DNA from: Nothopassalora personata
Taxonomy: Eukaryota > Ascomycota > Dothideomycetes > Mycosphaerellales > Mycosphaerellaceae
Reading direction: 5' to 3'
DNA length: 64,000 nucleotides
Assembly (NCBI GenBank): GCA_033816765.1
Contig: CM066287.1
Span: 3,162,001 to 3,226,000, forward strand
Translations under genes and position numbers: made by a program
The notes under the pieces: model-generated
Seen by the model: only the letters and a program-made list of their open reading frames with translations
What the model was told of the DNA's origin: nothing
The model's database searches: none
Part shown: one piece after another, positions 26,121-36,709 of the stretch
Numbering within the stretch: position 1 is the first letter of the stretch
Layout of the letters: every line of letters starts with the position of its first letter

Positions 26121-27648
26121 ATGTCGTGGAAGAAGTCAGGTCCGTCCCATGCACTGCATCGTGCCGCCTGCGTAGTGACGTTGCTAACGATGAATGCATG
26201 AAGCGCAACTGATGGACACCATCAAGCACTACTCGAACTTCCCCGCGACCGGCGTGAGTCTGCGACAGATGGTGCAATTTGGGAGCAATCCGTCCACTGG
26301 TATGGCACACGCAATGGACGGGAAGAACATGGATTGAACGACAGCAGGCACTTTGTTCCGCGCCTCCCAGTTCCTGTCTGAAGAGCTGCCCATTCGTCTG
26401 GCGCACCGCGTACAAGAGCTCGGGGATCTCCCCGATGGCCTCAACGAGATGGAGAGCATCAAGCGGGTGCAGGACTGGTACGCGCAATCGTTCGAGGTAT
26501 GTTATGTTGCAAGGGCAGGGCATGCGGTTTTGCGGGCGTGCGGGCAGTCTGACATATGCGTACAGGAGATCACGACGCTGTCGAAGCCAAGTCTCACGAG
26601 CGAAATCAGAGAGCGACTGTTGAAGCCTGCGAAAGCCAATGGCCGAAACTCCAAGATCCTCAGCGAGACGACACAGAACCCCAGCATCAAGCCCGGCCAG
26701 TACAAGTCCGATGTGAAGCTCAAGGCAAATGGCGAGACCGACCAGGAGAATGTGAACGGCAATGGGAATGGAGCAAGACGAGCTTCCGCACGACGTTACT
26801 TCAGTGCCGCCGACGATGGCAACGATTGGCCTCCGGAGCTCGAAGACTACAACACTCGTTTCGCGAAGACACTTGAGAAGATCAAGCGACGACACGACAG
26901 CGTCGTCACTACAATAGCGCAAGGAATCCTCGAGTACAAGCGGAAGCGACAAAGAATGCAGATCGACAACAACATCCAGGCCTTTCTTGACCGGTTCTAC
27001 ATGTCGCGAATAGGAATCCGTATGTTGATTGGCCAACATATCGCCCTGACCGACCAACGTTCGCAGAGCGACCCCAATTATGTGGGAATCATCTGCACTA
27101 AGACGAACGTGAAGGAACTGGCGCAAGAGGCGATCGAGAATGCGAGATTCGTGTGCGAGGATCACTATGGACTTTTCGACGCGCCCAAGGTAAGGCTGGT
27201 TTGTCCCGATGACCTGAACTTTATGTACGTTCCAGGTCACTTGTCACATATGCTGTTTGAGACTCTCAAGAACAGTCTGCGAGCCGTCGTGGAAACACAT
27301 GGCCAAGACAAGGAGGAGTTCCCTGTGACTCAGGTGATTGTGTCAGAGGGGAGAGAAGACATCACGATCAAGATCAGTGACGAGGGAGGAGGTATTCCGA
27401 GAAGCAGCATTCCGCTGGTCTGGACCTACATGTACACCACTGTCGATCAAACACCGAACCTGGATCCGGACTTCAACAAGAGCGATTTCAAAGCACCCAT
27501 GGCGGGCTTCGGCTACGGTCTCCCCATTTCGCGCTTATACGCGCGATACTTTGGCGGCGACCTAAAACTCATTTCGATGGAGGGCTACGGCACTGATGTC
27601 TATCTCCACCTGAACCGCTTGAGCTCCAGCTCAGAGCCGTTGCAATAG
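26121..27648 (+). CDS. Mitochondrial pyruvate dehydrogenase kinase-like protein (PDK/BCKDK family)
   Basis: Model: exons 26121-26139, 26204-26299, 26348-26496 and 26566-27648, giving 448 residues. Start MSWKKSAQLMDTI and HYSNFPATGVSLRQM follow the fungal PDK N-terminus. The helical bundle (RASQFLSEELPIRLAHR ... VQDWYAQSFE) is followed by the GHKL ATPase domain with N-box ETLKNSLRAVVE, G1 box DEGGGIP and G2 box GFGYGLP. Family members phosphorylate and inactivate the E1-alpha subunit of mitochondrial 2-oxoacid dehydrogenases. The first intron (26140-26203) has a CTAAC branch site. The third (26497-26565) is 69 bp and stop-free, so its retention would keep the frame. Pyruvate versus branched-chain dehydrogenase as target cannot be decided here. 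Confidence 0.93.
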
Positions 27649-27660
27649 CAACTACCAGTC

Positions 27661-27984
27661 ATGAGGGATGAATGGAAAGGTGTCTTGAACGCACCTTCAA
27701 ACACTTACAACAGCAAGGCCGTCTCGCCAGCATCTCAGGGATTGACGCGCGCCGGAAGGCAAATCGAGGCGGCGGGAGGAGATCGCATCGCAGGCCTGAC
27801 CATGGCCACAAGAGCGATGAAGCTGAAGTCTCCCAAGAAGGCAAGCATATGGGACTTGCAGAACCGGGAAGTCAGCGCACGGCGACAGGTTGGCGATGCT
27901 GCGGACAGCATAAACAGAGCGCCCACCACGGGCGATGGCGAGAAGCCATGGTGGAAGAATGTCGGTATGGAAGAGGGGATGTAA
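27661..27984 (+). CDS. Small hypothetical ORF just downstream of PDK
   Basis: A 107-residue frame begins 12 nt after the PDK stop. It is basic in the middle (MKLKSPKKASIWDLQNREV) and ends PWWKNVGMEEGM. No domain recognised. It may be a real small protein, an exon of a longer gene or just PDK 3' UTR. Overlapping frames on both strands are of similar size, so support is weak. Confidence 0.25.
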   Translation: MRDEWKGVLNAPSNTYNSKAVSPASQGLTRAGRQIEAAGGDRIAGLTMATRAMKLKSPKKASIWDLQNREVSARRQVGDAADSINRAPTTGDGEKPWWKNVGMEEGM

Positions 27985-28492
27985 GGGATGGGGTTATTGT
28001 TCAGATGCCATAGCAGCATTTGGCGGTATTCATGGCGTTGGGCGGCGGACTCTGGCTAGCGACTTTGGACAGGACATGGCATATCACAGACACGGATTTG
28101 TCTGTTTCAACGATTACAGTGTACAGTGTACGTAGCTTGAGAGCGGCGAAAAGCTGGGAGAGAAACAATTATCAATTGATCTGAAGAGTGGTTTCGAATG
28201 CGTCTTGGTGGGTTCAGCAGATGAATTTGGCTGCATATGCCACGGGAACAATACTACTCGCTGCTCGTAAAGCTTCAGTGATGATGTCGGAAAAAGACGC
28301 ACTCAAAGTCAGAATGTCTACTCGGATAAGTTCCAAGGTCTCTTTCGCAGCCCGAAATCGCTTACGTTCAGTCTTTTTCAGTAAAACTCCTGGTCCCAAG
28401 AATCTTTCTCTGCCGCAGAGCCGCGCGCTCGCAGACTGTTCCTGCGTCGTCCATCATTCTATTGTGTAGCTTCCTTCGCGGGTATATCAAGC
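27985..28492. other. Intergenic, PDK to TFIIF beta
   Basis: Convergent 3' ends; short frames only, no recognised feature. Confidence 0.5.
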
Positions 28493-29596
28493 TCACTTCA
28501 CATCTTCCATTTCATCATTATCATCGTCCTCGGCTTCATCGCCGGTGCCGCCATCGCTCTCTGGCTCGGTCTGCTGCTCGGGAGCTTCCTCTTGCTTCAC
28601 GCCGACACCGTTCTCAATGTTCAGCAGGCGCGCAGTGTTGTCGTTTAGCTTGTACGTCCCCACGTAGTCTCCGCTCTTGATCATAAAGGCTATGTTTTCG
28701 AGATGCTCCTTGATGAAGGCTTCCGGCTGCTGTAGGCGCTTGCGGAGAGCCTTCATCGGCCAGTACTGATACTCGGTGAAGCACTGCTGGAGCGCGTCGA
28801 TGAGCTCGTTCGTGGACATGCGCACGGCCTTCTCCTTCGGTTGCTTCTTCTTCTGGCCCTTGCCGGGTTTCGAGGTGATGCTGCCGAATGTGAAGCCGCT
28901 GTTCGTCGTTCCCGGATGCCACTTGGTCTTGTCGATGCGATCGGTGAACGTCGTCTTCTTACCGCCCAGGAGAGCTTTGTCGTACGCCTTCTTGAAGTAG
29001 TCCAGCGAGCTGTCGTCCTCGACTGCCTTTGCGACGGCCTCGTTGACGACGGGCGGCTGGAGTGTGATTTGCTTCGGAATGGCGGTGCGATACGTGCCCG
29101 GCTTCCTTTGTCCTCCGCCGTAGCGGTCGTTCTTGTTGATGCCGGTGGGCTTTCCAGCAGCCAGATGATTCTTGCCTTGGCCAAACTGCTGCGCGCGGTG
29201 GCCGGGAAGGTCCTTCTCGGAGAAGACGATGGTATTGCTGTACGCTGTCGCTCGGACGTCGAGGTTGTAGACCTTTGGCAGATCTTTGTGCGGTGCGAAG
29301 CGCTCGTCGTCGCGCGGATGCGAGAGCCTGATCTGCGCCTTCTGCGGCTCATCTGGCTTGCCGTGATATACGCGCAGCTTCCCGACCTCCAACTGCTCAC
29401 CGTCTGGCATTTTCTGGTATATCTCGTTCCACGCTTTCCACATGGGCTCCGACACCTTGATCAACCATGCGCCTCTATTCTGTTCTTCCGGGTTCGGAAA
29501 TGTGAGATCCGTGTCGTCTTCGAACTCGTCGATGTCTGCCAGCTTCGACGGCGACTCCGCGGGGTCCACCTTGATCTTCGGCTTCACTTCTGCCAT
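28493..29596 (-). CDS. tfg2: Transcription initiation factor IIF subunit beta (RAP30/Tfg2)
   Basis: Single-exon gene. The ATG at 29596 (MAEVKPKIKVDP) gives 367 residues; an ATG 66 nt upstream in frame is less likely. The N-terminal dimerisation domain has GAWLIKVSEPMWKAW and LGKLRVY-type residues (QLEVGKLRVYHGK), with a PGHRAQQFGQGKNH insertion. A linker with GTYRTAIPKQITLQPPVV comes next. The C-terminal winged helix is STNELIDALQQCF ... YWPMKALRKRL ... EAFIKEHLENIAFM. The tail is acidic (EDDDNDEMEDVK). TFIIF binds RNA polymerase II in the preinitiation complex and suppresses non-specific DNA binding. Nuclear. Length and domain order are normal for the family. Confidence 0.94.
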   Translation of the reverse strand: MAEVKPKIKVDPAESPSKLADIDEFEDDTDLTFPNPEEQNRGAWLIKVSEPMWKAWNEIYQKMPDGEQLEVGKLRVYHGKPDEPQKAQIRLSHPRDDERFAPHKDLPKVYNLDVRATAYSNTIVFSEKDLPGHRAQQFGQGKNHLAAGKPTGINKNDRYGGGQRKPGTYRTAIPKQITLQPPVVNEAVAKAVEDDSSLDYFKKAYDKALLGGKKTTFTDRIDKTKWHPGTTNSGFTFGSITSKPGKGQKKKQPKEKAVRMSTNELIDALQQCFTEYQYWPMKALRKRLQQPEAFIKEHLENIAFMIKSGDYVGTYKLNDNTARLLNIENGVGVKQEEAPEQQTEPESDGGTGDEAEDDDNDEMEDVK

Positions 29597-30599
29597 GATG
29601 TCTGTTGGCGGTGGTCGAGAATGGTGTGGGAAGCTGGAAAATGGAGCATGCAACAACGACAATGACTGCAGCAGTTCGCGCTAGTGCTCGGCCGGAGGAT
29701 GATCGAAAGAATAACACCGACAGCGGCTCCACACACTCGCACGTGCACACCACATGTACTTCGGCTTCACATGCTGACCACGATTCACTTCGCATTCAGA
29801 CAGATCACTGGGCGTCATAGATGTTAGCAATAGAGCATGGAGGCGTCCAATCTCCGCGGCCTGTTCGCAGAAAATGACTAGCCACGACAACCACTGTCGT
29901 CTGAAAAAGGTACCCATGAGAATGGAGGAATAGAGAGGAAGCAAGGCCGCTCGGGACCTCACCATGCATACATTCAGCACTGTACATTGCTTCTGTATAT
30001 ACATCCGCAAGATCTCGTCGAAACATCCCCACTCTTCATAGCGGGCGGCTATGCTACCTCTGGCTTGGTCTTATCAGATTGCCCAGTAATCCAGCTAGCT
30101 TGTAAACATATGTCTGTTGTGTCTCTCTGATGGAAAGGGCGCGCCCAGAGCATCTTGATCGGATGGTTGGTACGTGAGCCCTTCATAATAGAGTCCCAGG
30201 CATTCGATCCATGTCTCATCGGGAAGTATAGGCGTAGAGTAGACCGTGGCCGGCTGCTGTTGTTAAATTGTTCACACCCGTCCGCTATTACAAGCTTCCA
30301 TCTGCAGCCTTGTTGCAACGGAGTGTCCCTTCTGATTCAGCCAGTCCTTCGCGAGGCGAGAGCAGGCGACGCGAGGATATCCCCAGGGCGTGGTGGCTGC
30401 GACCGTGCTCAAACTTGCTCACATCTTTGCGTGGCGAGTCTCCAGTTGCCGCCATGTGTCCTTGAAGTTGATACAGGACTGGTCATTTTGCTGAGCAAGA
30501 GAGTAGTGACCTTTGTTGTGAACGGTGCAGGTGACTGATCCGGCGGAATCGACTCAACGTGATCTCCGTCCGTGTTGTGCAACCCTCTGGATAGGCAAC
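29597..30599. other. Intergenic, TFIIF beta to GTP cyclohydrolase II
   Basis: Contains the TFIIF beta promoter and the 3' end of the next gene. Short frames only; nothing recognised. Confidence 0.5.
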
Positions 30600-31817
30600 T
30601 CAAGTGCTGGAAAACATGTGCTTGAACTTTTCAATCTTCGTTGAGATGTATTTCTCAACCTCTGGACTGTTGATGCCTTCCTTGCCACCAGTCTTCCACG
30701 CAAGGGGTATCATTGGCACTCTCTCTGTGACGCGAACTTCACGATTAGGACCTTCTACAGCTCGAATCTTCTCTGGATTGTTGGTTAGGAGACGAATGCC
30801 TCGTTCGCCACCTAGCCCAAGATCCAGCAAGATCGCAGTAGCAAGACCATATGATCGCGCATCACCAGGGTGTCGTAGAAGAAGGTTCGCCTCCATCGTA
30901 TCGTGACCCAGATCCTGGAGATTATATGCCTTGAGCTTACTCAACAGGCCAATACCGCGTCCTTCCTGCCGCAAGTAGACTATCACTCCACCACAAGAAG
31001 GTAACGTCGATGCAGGCGGATGCTCTGCAGCTGGAGAACCACTGGGTGTTGCGGCAGGTAGAGACATGAGGCGCGCAGCCTCATCTAATTGTTCACCGCA
31101 ATCACATCGTGCTGACCAGACCGTCTCTCCGGTATAGCACTCAGAATGTATACGAACAAGTGGTGGGCCCAACTCCGCCGGGTATGAGGAATAGCTCCAG
31201 TCTTCTTGGCTAGATGTCGACGTCGGTATGCTGTCCGAACGGTCGACCTGTCCCCCGGAAGGACTTACGGGTGGCCGTAGTGCAACGCCTGCATGTTGCC
31301 GTATCTGGTCCAACCTGCTATGCGTCCTTCCCGGAAACAATGTGCCCGTATATGCGCCTCTGATCATGCGGTCTCTTTCCGTTTCACCAGGCCGCGGTGC
31401 ATCAAGACTACGACTACGTATATGCGGTCCGAACACAATTGCTAAGTGCTCCTTGTTATCTGCACTGTTGTGGTATAAGTGGAGAAACATCTCCTGGCCC
31501 GTGGTGGTCGGAATTCTGGCGCGGACCTCGCATTGCACCTCGGGCAAGCGTTCCAGCAATTTTGGGCCGCCATCTTCGCTCGCAGCGTTACGCTCTACGA
31601 TGGGCACGCTCGTGGGCAGTCTGTCGTGTCGCTGGCCGTCTGGAAAAGGCGTGTGTGGAGGTGTGAAGGCGGGACTGACTAATGGCGGCGGGTGAGCGGA
31701 GTGTGTCGAGAAGTCGTTCTCGAGCTGCAATTCCGATACATTGTTGTCGTCATGCTCTGGTTTCGGCGAGGCAATGGGCGTTATGGCCGGCGAGGCGATA
31801 GATGGGAAATCGGGCAT
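30600..31817 (-). CDS. RIB1: GTP cyclohydrolase II (riboflavin biosynthesis)
   Basis: The ATG at 31817 ([12 protein letters not shown]) gives 405 residues. The frame is open for 56 more codons but that extension is not conserved-looking. A Pro/Ser-rich N-terminal 100 residues is typical of filamentous fungi. Catalytic region: [11 protein letters not shown], then CDCG with the Zn-binding cysteines, then [21 protein letters not shown] and NNPEKI. The enzyme converts GTP to 2,5-diamino-6-ribosylamino-4-pyrimidinone phosphate, the first step of riboflavin synthesis. An insert ([17 protein letters not shown]) separates the Zn site from the GRGIGL loop. No intron. Cytosolic by inference. Confidence 0.94.
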   Translation of the reverse strand: MPDFPSIASPAITPIASPKPEHDDNNVSELQLENDFSTHSAHPPPLVSPAFTPPHTPFPDGQRHDRLPTSVPIVERNAASEDGGPKLLERLPEVQCEVRARIPTTTGQEMFLHLYHNSADNKEHLAIVFGPHIRSRSLDAPRPGETERDRMIRGAYTGTLFPGRTHSRLDQIRQHAGVALRPPVSPSGGQVDRSDSIPTSTSSQEDWSYSSYPAELGPPLVRIHSECYTGETVWSARCDCGEQLDEAARLMSLPAATPSGSPAAEHPPASTLPSCGGVIVYLRQEGRGIGLLSKLKAYNLQDLGHDTMEANLLLRHPGDARSYGLATAILLDLGLGGERGIRLLTNNPEKIRAVEGPNREVRVTERVPMIPLAWKTGGKEGINSPEVEKYISTKIEKFKHMFSST

Positions 31818-32291
31818 TCTGCGACCTGTCCAGCGTAAAGTCGAGTGACTGCATGTGTAATAAATGCAGACGATGTGCTTGTGAATGACATATTGAAGCC
31901 GAGAGCGGAGAACAGAGCATCGGTCCGCAGCACAAGATCGGGTACTTTGCCGGAACCGCTTCCACTCTTGCGTTCCCACCGGCAACTAAGAAGGGGATTC
32001 GTTACATCTTGACGCGAAAAGTGATACGCTATACCGACCTGGGGACATTCGCAGAGCGAATCTTGATCAGTGGCTCTACGAGGCACGAAGATTGGCGTGC
32101 TGGCCCCGTAAGTAGCCACGAGCGTGCCTGGACCATCTTACGGCCATTTCGTTCATCGCCCAGCAGCACTGTCTCGGAGTACAGTATGGCCCTGGCCAGG
32201 CACGGACACTGATGAGTAATATACATTCTCGTTACATTCATTGCACACGTCTCCGTCATGCATTGCATTTGTTGATAACGCTGGCGTGTCC
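31818..32291. other. Intergenic, GTP cyclohydrolase II to MFS transporter
   Basis: Promoter side of RIB1 and 3' end of the MFS gene; no other feature seen. Confidence 0.5.
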
Positions 32292-34010
32292 CTAGACAGC
32301 ATCTTCTCTATCTCTATGCTGGTGGTCGTGCAGCAATCCTTGATGTTGCTCCTCGATCACCTCGGCGTCCTTTACCTTCTCTTCGTGACCCTTCCATCCG
32401 GTGCCAGCCTGCACAAAGATCATAGCAAATGCTAACAGTGCTGCGCCATACCACAACGTCTGCAGTCCATCCTCGTATCCATTGATGGCTACTTCTCGTT
32501 CTGTACCTTGTAGATGCTCTACCAGAGCGGGCGATCCGAGAAGCCTTCGCACAAGATCATCTCGCTTCATACCATGTCGTGCGAATTGAGACGCAAGGGA
32601 AGTTGCTAACGTCCGTGTGAAGAGGCCACCACCTACAGCAGATCCAAACGAGCCTGCGAAACCTCGAAATGTTGCGTTCAATGCTGTTGCGATATAGTGT
32701 CCTTCCTTAGGTGTGAGGTGTAAGACGTGAGCGAGGCTGTAATTTAGTGCTGCGCCCGCCAAACAGCCGTTGATGAATAGGACAATGATGAAGGCCGCTG
32801 GAGATCCTGCGCGGTGGGAAAGGATGCCAAGAATCACTAGAGTGACTGGGAAGATCGCGTAGGTTACCACGGTCGGTGTCCAGAAGGAGCCTCTGCGCCT
32901 GACGTGGAACCAGCCAACAAGCAGGCCGCCTGTTGCAAACCCTGCATTTGTGGGTATAAGCATCGCACCACCCACTGATGGTGACCATTGCCGCACTGCA
33001 ATGGCATATGTCGGAGCGTAGAAGAGCACGCACCAGCGGCTCATCATGAAGCCAACCGTGCCGAGGCACGTCAGGAGAAGCCCACGATGTCTGAGTAGCG
33101 CCACAGGTATAATGGGGTCATACGCCAGATATGTCTCTGTCAAGACGAATGCAGTGGCAACTACCACAGACAAGATCAGTGGCAGAACCGGAATCTTCTT
33201 GGGGGAGCTAAGAGCGTATAGCATGAAGACCAGCGATGCCGTGAGTGTGATGGCTCCCAGATAGTCAAGACGGCGCACTCTTTTCCAGGTGCTGTATCCC
33301 GATGTGTCTACCTTGCCCGAGGTGAATCCGGAAGGCAGGGAGAGGAATAACAGTAAACCGGCCGACAGTGCAACGGGTGCCTGTATCCAGAACAGAGCAC
33401 GCCATCCTATGACAGGCAGAAGACCTCCAGCAGCTGTGGCTCCGGCTGCGACTCCGAAAGTGTAGACCGAATTCAACAGCCCAATAGCGATACCCTTGCG
33501 TTTAGATCCTGTGAGCTCAAGTACGATGATGATGCTGATAGTGAACACTCCACTGGCTCCAACTCCCGCGACTGATCGGCCGACCAAGAACCCCTCGATA
33601 GAGGACGCGAGTGAGCAGAGCACTTCTCCTATAGCAATGATCATCGATGATGCTACGATGCATAGCCTCGGGGTGAAAACTGCGCTGAGCTTTCCGTTCA
33701 ACGGCCCTAGTGCGCTCGTGCATATCAGGAATGAAGATGTGAACCACGGTGTGGATTCGAAGGCGTCCAGTTCAGAGGCGATATCTGATTGTATCGTTGT
33801 GAGCATGGACGTATTCGTTGCGATCAAGAACACGAGGGTACCCAGCGCGACGGCAGAGCAGACTGCTCGTCCGAGCCCAATGTTCTGCCTGGCATCTTCG
33901 TCTGAGTCAACTTCAATTGCTGACGGAACCACGGGTATTCGCTCTGAAGGAGATGGCTCCGAAGTCTTCAAAAGGGCATTGGATTTGCTCCTCGCGATTA
34001 CTCTCGACAT
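32292..34010 (-). CDS. MFS transporter, DHA2-like, about 14 membrane spans
   Basis: A 572-residue single-exon protein. After a 45-residue hydrophilic N-terminus it alternates hydrophobic spans through to about residue 545. The first span is AVCSAVALGTLVFLIATN. A WFTSSFLICTSALGPLNGKL segment matches the loop 2-3 style of drug:H+ antiporters, and the third span region reads GRSVAGVGASGVF. A terminal span (TLWYGAALLAFAMIFVQAG) and acidic His-rich tail end the protein. The style is that of vacuolar or plasma-membrane DHA2 exporters (Fnx1/Vba-like); substrate unknown. It is divergently transcribed from the FAD monooxygenase 749 bp away, so a shared promoter region and joint role are plausible. Confidence 0.9.
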   Translation of the reverse strand: MSRVIARSKSNALLKTSEPSPSERIPVVPSAIEVDSDEDARQNIGLGRAVCSAVALGTLVFLIATNTSMLTTIQSDIASELDAFESTPWFTSSFLICTSALGPLNGKLSAVFTPRLCIVASSMIIAIGEVLCSLASSIEGFLVGRSVAGVGASGVFTISIIIVLELTGSKRKGIAIGLLNSVYTFGVAAGATAAGGLLPVIGWRALFWIQAPVALSAGLLLFLSLPSGFTSGKVDTSGYSTWKRVRRLDYLGAITLTASLVFMLYALSSPKKIPVLPLILSVVVATAFVLTETYLAYDPIIPVALLRHRGLLLTCLGTVGFMMSRWCVLFYAPTYAIAVRQWSPSVGGAMLIPTNAGFATGGLLVGWFHVRRRGSFWTPTVVTYAIFPVTLVILGILSHRAGSPAAFIIVLFINGCLAGAALNYSLAHVLHLTPKEGHYIATALNATFRGFAGSFGSAVGGGLFTRTLATSLASQFARHGMKRDDLVRRLLGSPALVEHLQGTEREVAINGYEDGLQTLWYGAALLAFAMIFVQAGTGWKGHEEKVKDAEVIEEQHQGLLHDHQHRDREDAV

Positions 34011-34759
34011 CCAGTAAGACAGGGCTTGTGGTGGCAGGAAATTCTGGGTTAGAAGTACCTGGCGGCTCCGACGTATGTGTTGAGTGTCAAGCGGACAGTC
34101 TTCGCCACTACAAGGAGAGAAAATGGCCTTGCTTGTTACTCTTTCTCAGACTACGCAGCGAACGTTTCCAACATGAACGAGATAAACAACGAAGCCACGC
34201 ACGCAATATGGGTTTTGTCATCAAGATATGCCGACATCGCGTTTGCCGTGTTGCATGCTTGCTAGCGTGGCTTTTGGCGAACCCAGGGAGACTTGAACAC
34301 GCTGTGTGACCGAACATCTACCTCAACTTCACCATAGTTGCGCCTGTGTCCCTGATGATGCATACGAGTCAAACAGCCTTATTACTCTAATGGCAGGTCG
34401 AAGTGGCCTCTGTCACGGCTCACAACTGCCTTTGCCGTTATGGCAGCTGCGACACGCCACGGGATGGTCTCTAGCCAACCCACAATCTGACATCTGGAGT
34501 CACGGAAGCGCAGAGTTCAAATTGCGGCACCGAGATGGGTGTATACTTGATTGATAATTCTCGTTCGAGATTCGGCGACGACCCTCCTCGTCCCTCCTCG
34601 CCGCAAATGCCGAGCCATCCGTTCAAGCGGAGGTGATCGCTGGCTTGCATGAAGTGAGGATCATAAAGTAACAAATGTCCCCGTGGGGACGATTCCATGC
34701 TCTGTGTTCTTCTCCGGCACGTGCATTTGTCTATCACGTTGGACTACTCGTAGAACGCC
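34011..34759. other. Divergent promoter region, MFS / FAD monooxygenase
   Basis: 749 bp between the two divergent starts, with no credible gene. It could hold shared regulatory sites for the putative catabolic cluster; none was identified with confidence. Confidence 0.5.
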
Positions 34760-36292
34760 ATGGAGCAAAAGCAGCTTAAAGTTGGCGTTATAGGCGCCGG
34801 GATTGGAGGATTGATGGCTTCCATCGCCATCGCTCGAGCAGGAGGATCTGTTACCGTCCTTGAGGCAGCATCCCAATTGGGCGAAATAGGAGCAGGAATC
34901 CAGATGACGCCGAACGTGGCACGATTGCTCATCAAATATGGCATTGACACAGCTGTTGGAGACGACTTGGTCCAATTCTCGGAGCTCAATATGCGACAAA
35001 AAGACGGCACTAAAGTTGGATATACTCTCATTGAAGATGTCGAGCGAGTCACTGGCTTTCCTTGGTGGGTTGTGCACAGACATCACCTTCACAACGGCTT
35101 GGTCGATATCGCCAGAAAGGAGAACGTACACTTGATCACGGACAGCAGAGTTGCCAGGATACAGTGTAAGCAGGATGGCAAGGTTGCAGTCGCGACAGAG
35201 AAAGGAATCCGTCACGAGTTCGACCTTTTGATCGGCTCCGATGGCGTTCAGTCAATTGCACGCAAGACGCTATTCCCAGATGTAAAGCCGCGGCCGCCAT
35301 CCACCAACTCAGCTTACCGGGCGATTGTGCCCTATGAGGAAATTCGCCAAGATCCCTTGACTCGCGAGCTGGTGGAGGATGAAGATGGCAAGCTCAAGAA
35401 GACCATGGAAGTCTGGATGTCACCAACCGGCTATAGTGGGTCCCAGAGCCTGATGGCTCATTGTATTAGGACCGACTCGTATACTGACTTCATCCATCGA
35501 TAGTCATTTCTTATCCAATATCGAACGCGAAGGATTTCAATATGGTGCTGAGCCACTTCCATGATCCTCCCATAGACAAGGTGCGCGAGGTCAACATCGA
35601 TGAAGTTCGTGAGCAGTACAAAGACTACGATCCACGTATCAAGCGTATCATCGACAAGATACGCCCGCCCATCTCGCGCTGGCCATTACTAGTCACTGGC
35701 CCCTTGCCCTCCTGGTCGAACGCAGAGAAGAACATCGTGTTGATGGGCGACGCTGCACATTCCATGTAAGTCTGCAAATTTCTCCATGCTTAGGTATCAT
35801 TGCTGAAGCCAGCTTTCTAGGACAAATCATATGGCACAGGGTGCTGCCACCAGTATGGAAGATGGAGTCTTCCTTGCAAAGTGCCTCGGAGCCGTGATAA
35901 ATGGGCGCCTGACCATACCTCAGGCCGTCCAAGTCTACGAGACCGCTAGAATGCCCAAGGCAAGCTATAAACAACAATTAAGCTATTTGAACGGGTGGCT
36001 GTGGCATTTGCCGGATGGACCCGCTTCAGAAGCCCGAGATCGGACGATGAAAGTCGCAATGGAAGGCAAGCAACCCATCAAAAGTGCCAACCTTTATGGT
36101 GATCCAACCACGGTGCTTGAATGCTATGGGTACGATGCTGAGGCCCATGCTGATCGGGAAATTGCTGCATTTTTGAACGCAGGCGAACCCGTCCGAGACG
36201 CAGCTACTACCATTGTGCAGAGCGAGGCAGACAGGATCGCGAATTGGTTCCTACCCGAGGCCCATCAGTTCAAGATCAAGCCAAAGATGTGA
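34760..36292 (+). CDS. FAD-dependent aromatic monooxygenase (salicylate hydroxylase-like)
   Basis: Model: exons 34760-35435, 35504-35765 and 35821-36292, giving 469 residues. Flavoprotein hydroxylase fingerprints are GVIGAGIGGLMASIAIARAG at the N-terminus, LLIGSDGVQS (the DG motif) and VLMGDAAHSM (the GD motif), with TNHMAQGAATSMEDG across the second intron. Intron 1 (68 bp, CTGAC branch) joins TGY to IISYPISNAKDFN. Intron 2 (55 bp) splits the Met codon of AHSM. Family members use NAD(P)H, FAD and O2 to hydroxylate salicylate-type aromatic acids. Soluble. Exact substrate not predictable. Neighbours (MFS, CoA-transferase relic, CMD-like protein) support aromatic catabolism. Confidence 0.9.
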
Positions 36293-36670
36293 ATGGGACT
36301 CCCGATTAAGCTTCCGAAAGATGCAATTTTCATGCCATGCGTTCCAATTATATCTTCCAAGGCCCACAGCTGTCAGCGACCATGAAAGTATTCTTCTTGA
36401 TATCTTCAGTTCTAGAGTCCAGGTTATAATCACAGGGTGTGAGGCCTTCCTCGTGGTCCACGTCAAAGGATGCAAGCTCGGTCACGATCGTGTGAACACA
36501 TCGACCTCAGGTCAGAAGGCAGGTCACATTTTGCCTCGATCTTGGGGTTGCCATGCTTATCCTGGTGTCTGCACGACCAGAATCTTCGTTCTTTTCGGGG
36601 TTTGCAAACAGATCCTGTGAACACAAGATTGTCAGCTACTGGCGAGAACCGTGTGGTAAAGTCTGAGCCA

Positions 36671-36702
36671 GTGGCTGAGAAGTGTCAATGCCTCTCAGCC
36701 AC
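36671..36702. repeat. Perfect 10-bp inverted repeat with 12-nt loop
   Basis: GTGGCTGAGA (36671-36680) and TCTCAGCCAC (36693-36702) form a hairpin just beyond the 3' end of the CoA-transferase relic. Role unknown; could be a 3' end or regulator half-site pair. Confidence 0.5.
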
Positions 36703-36709
36703 GGTCATC

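Noticed and set aside
28841..29665. 274-codon plus-strand frame
   Set aside because: Exact antisense of the TFIIF beta gene, whose domains are clear; a shadow frame.
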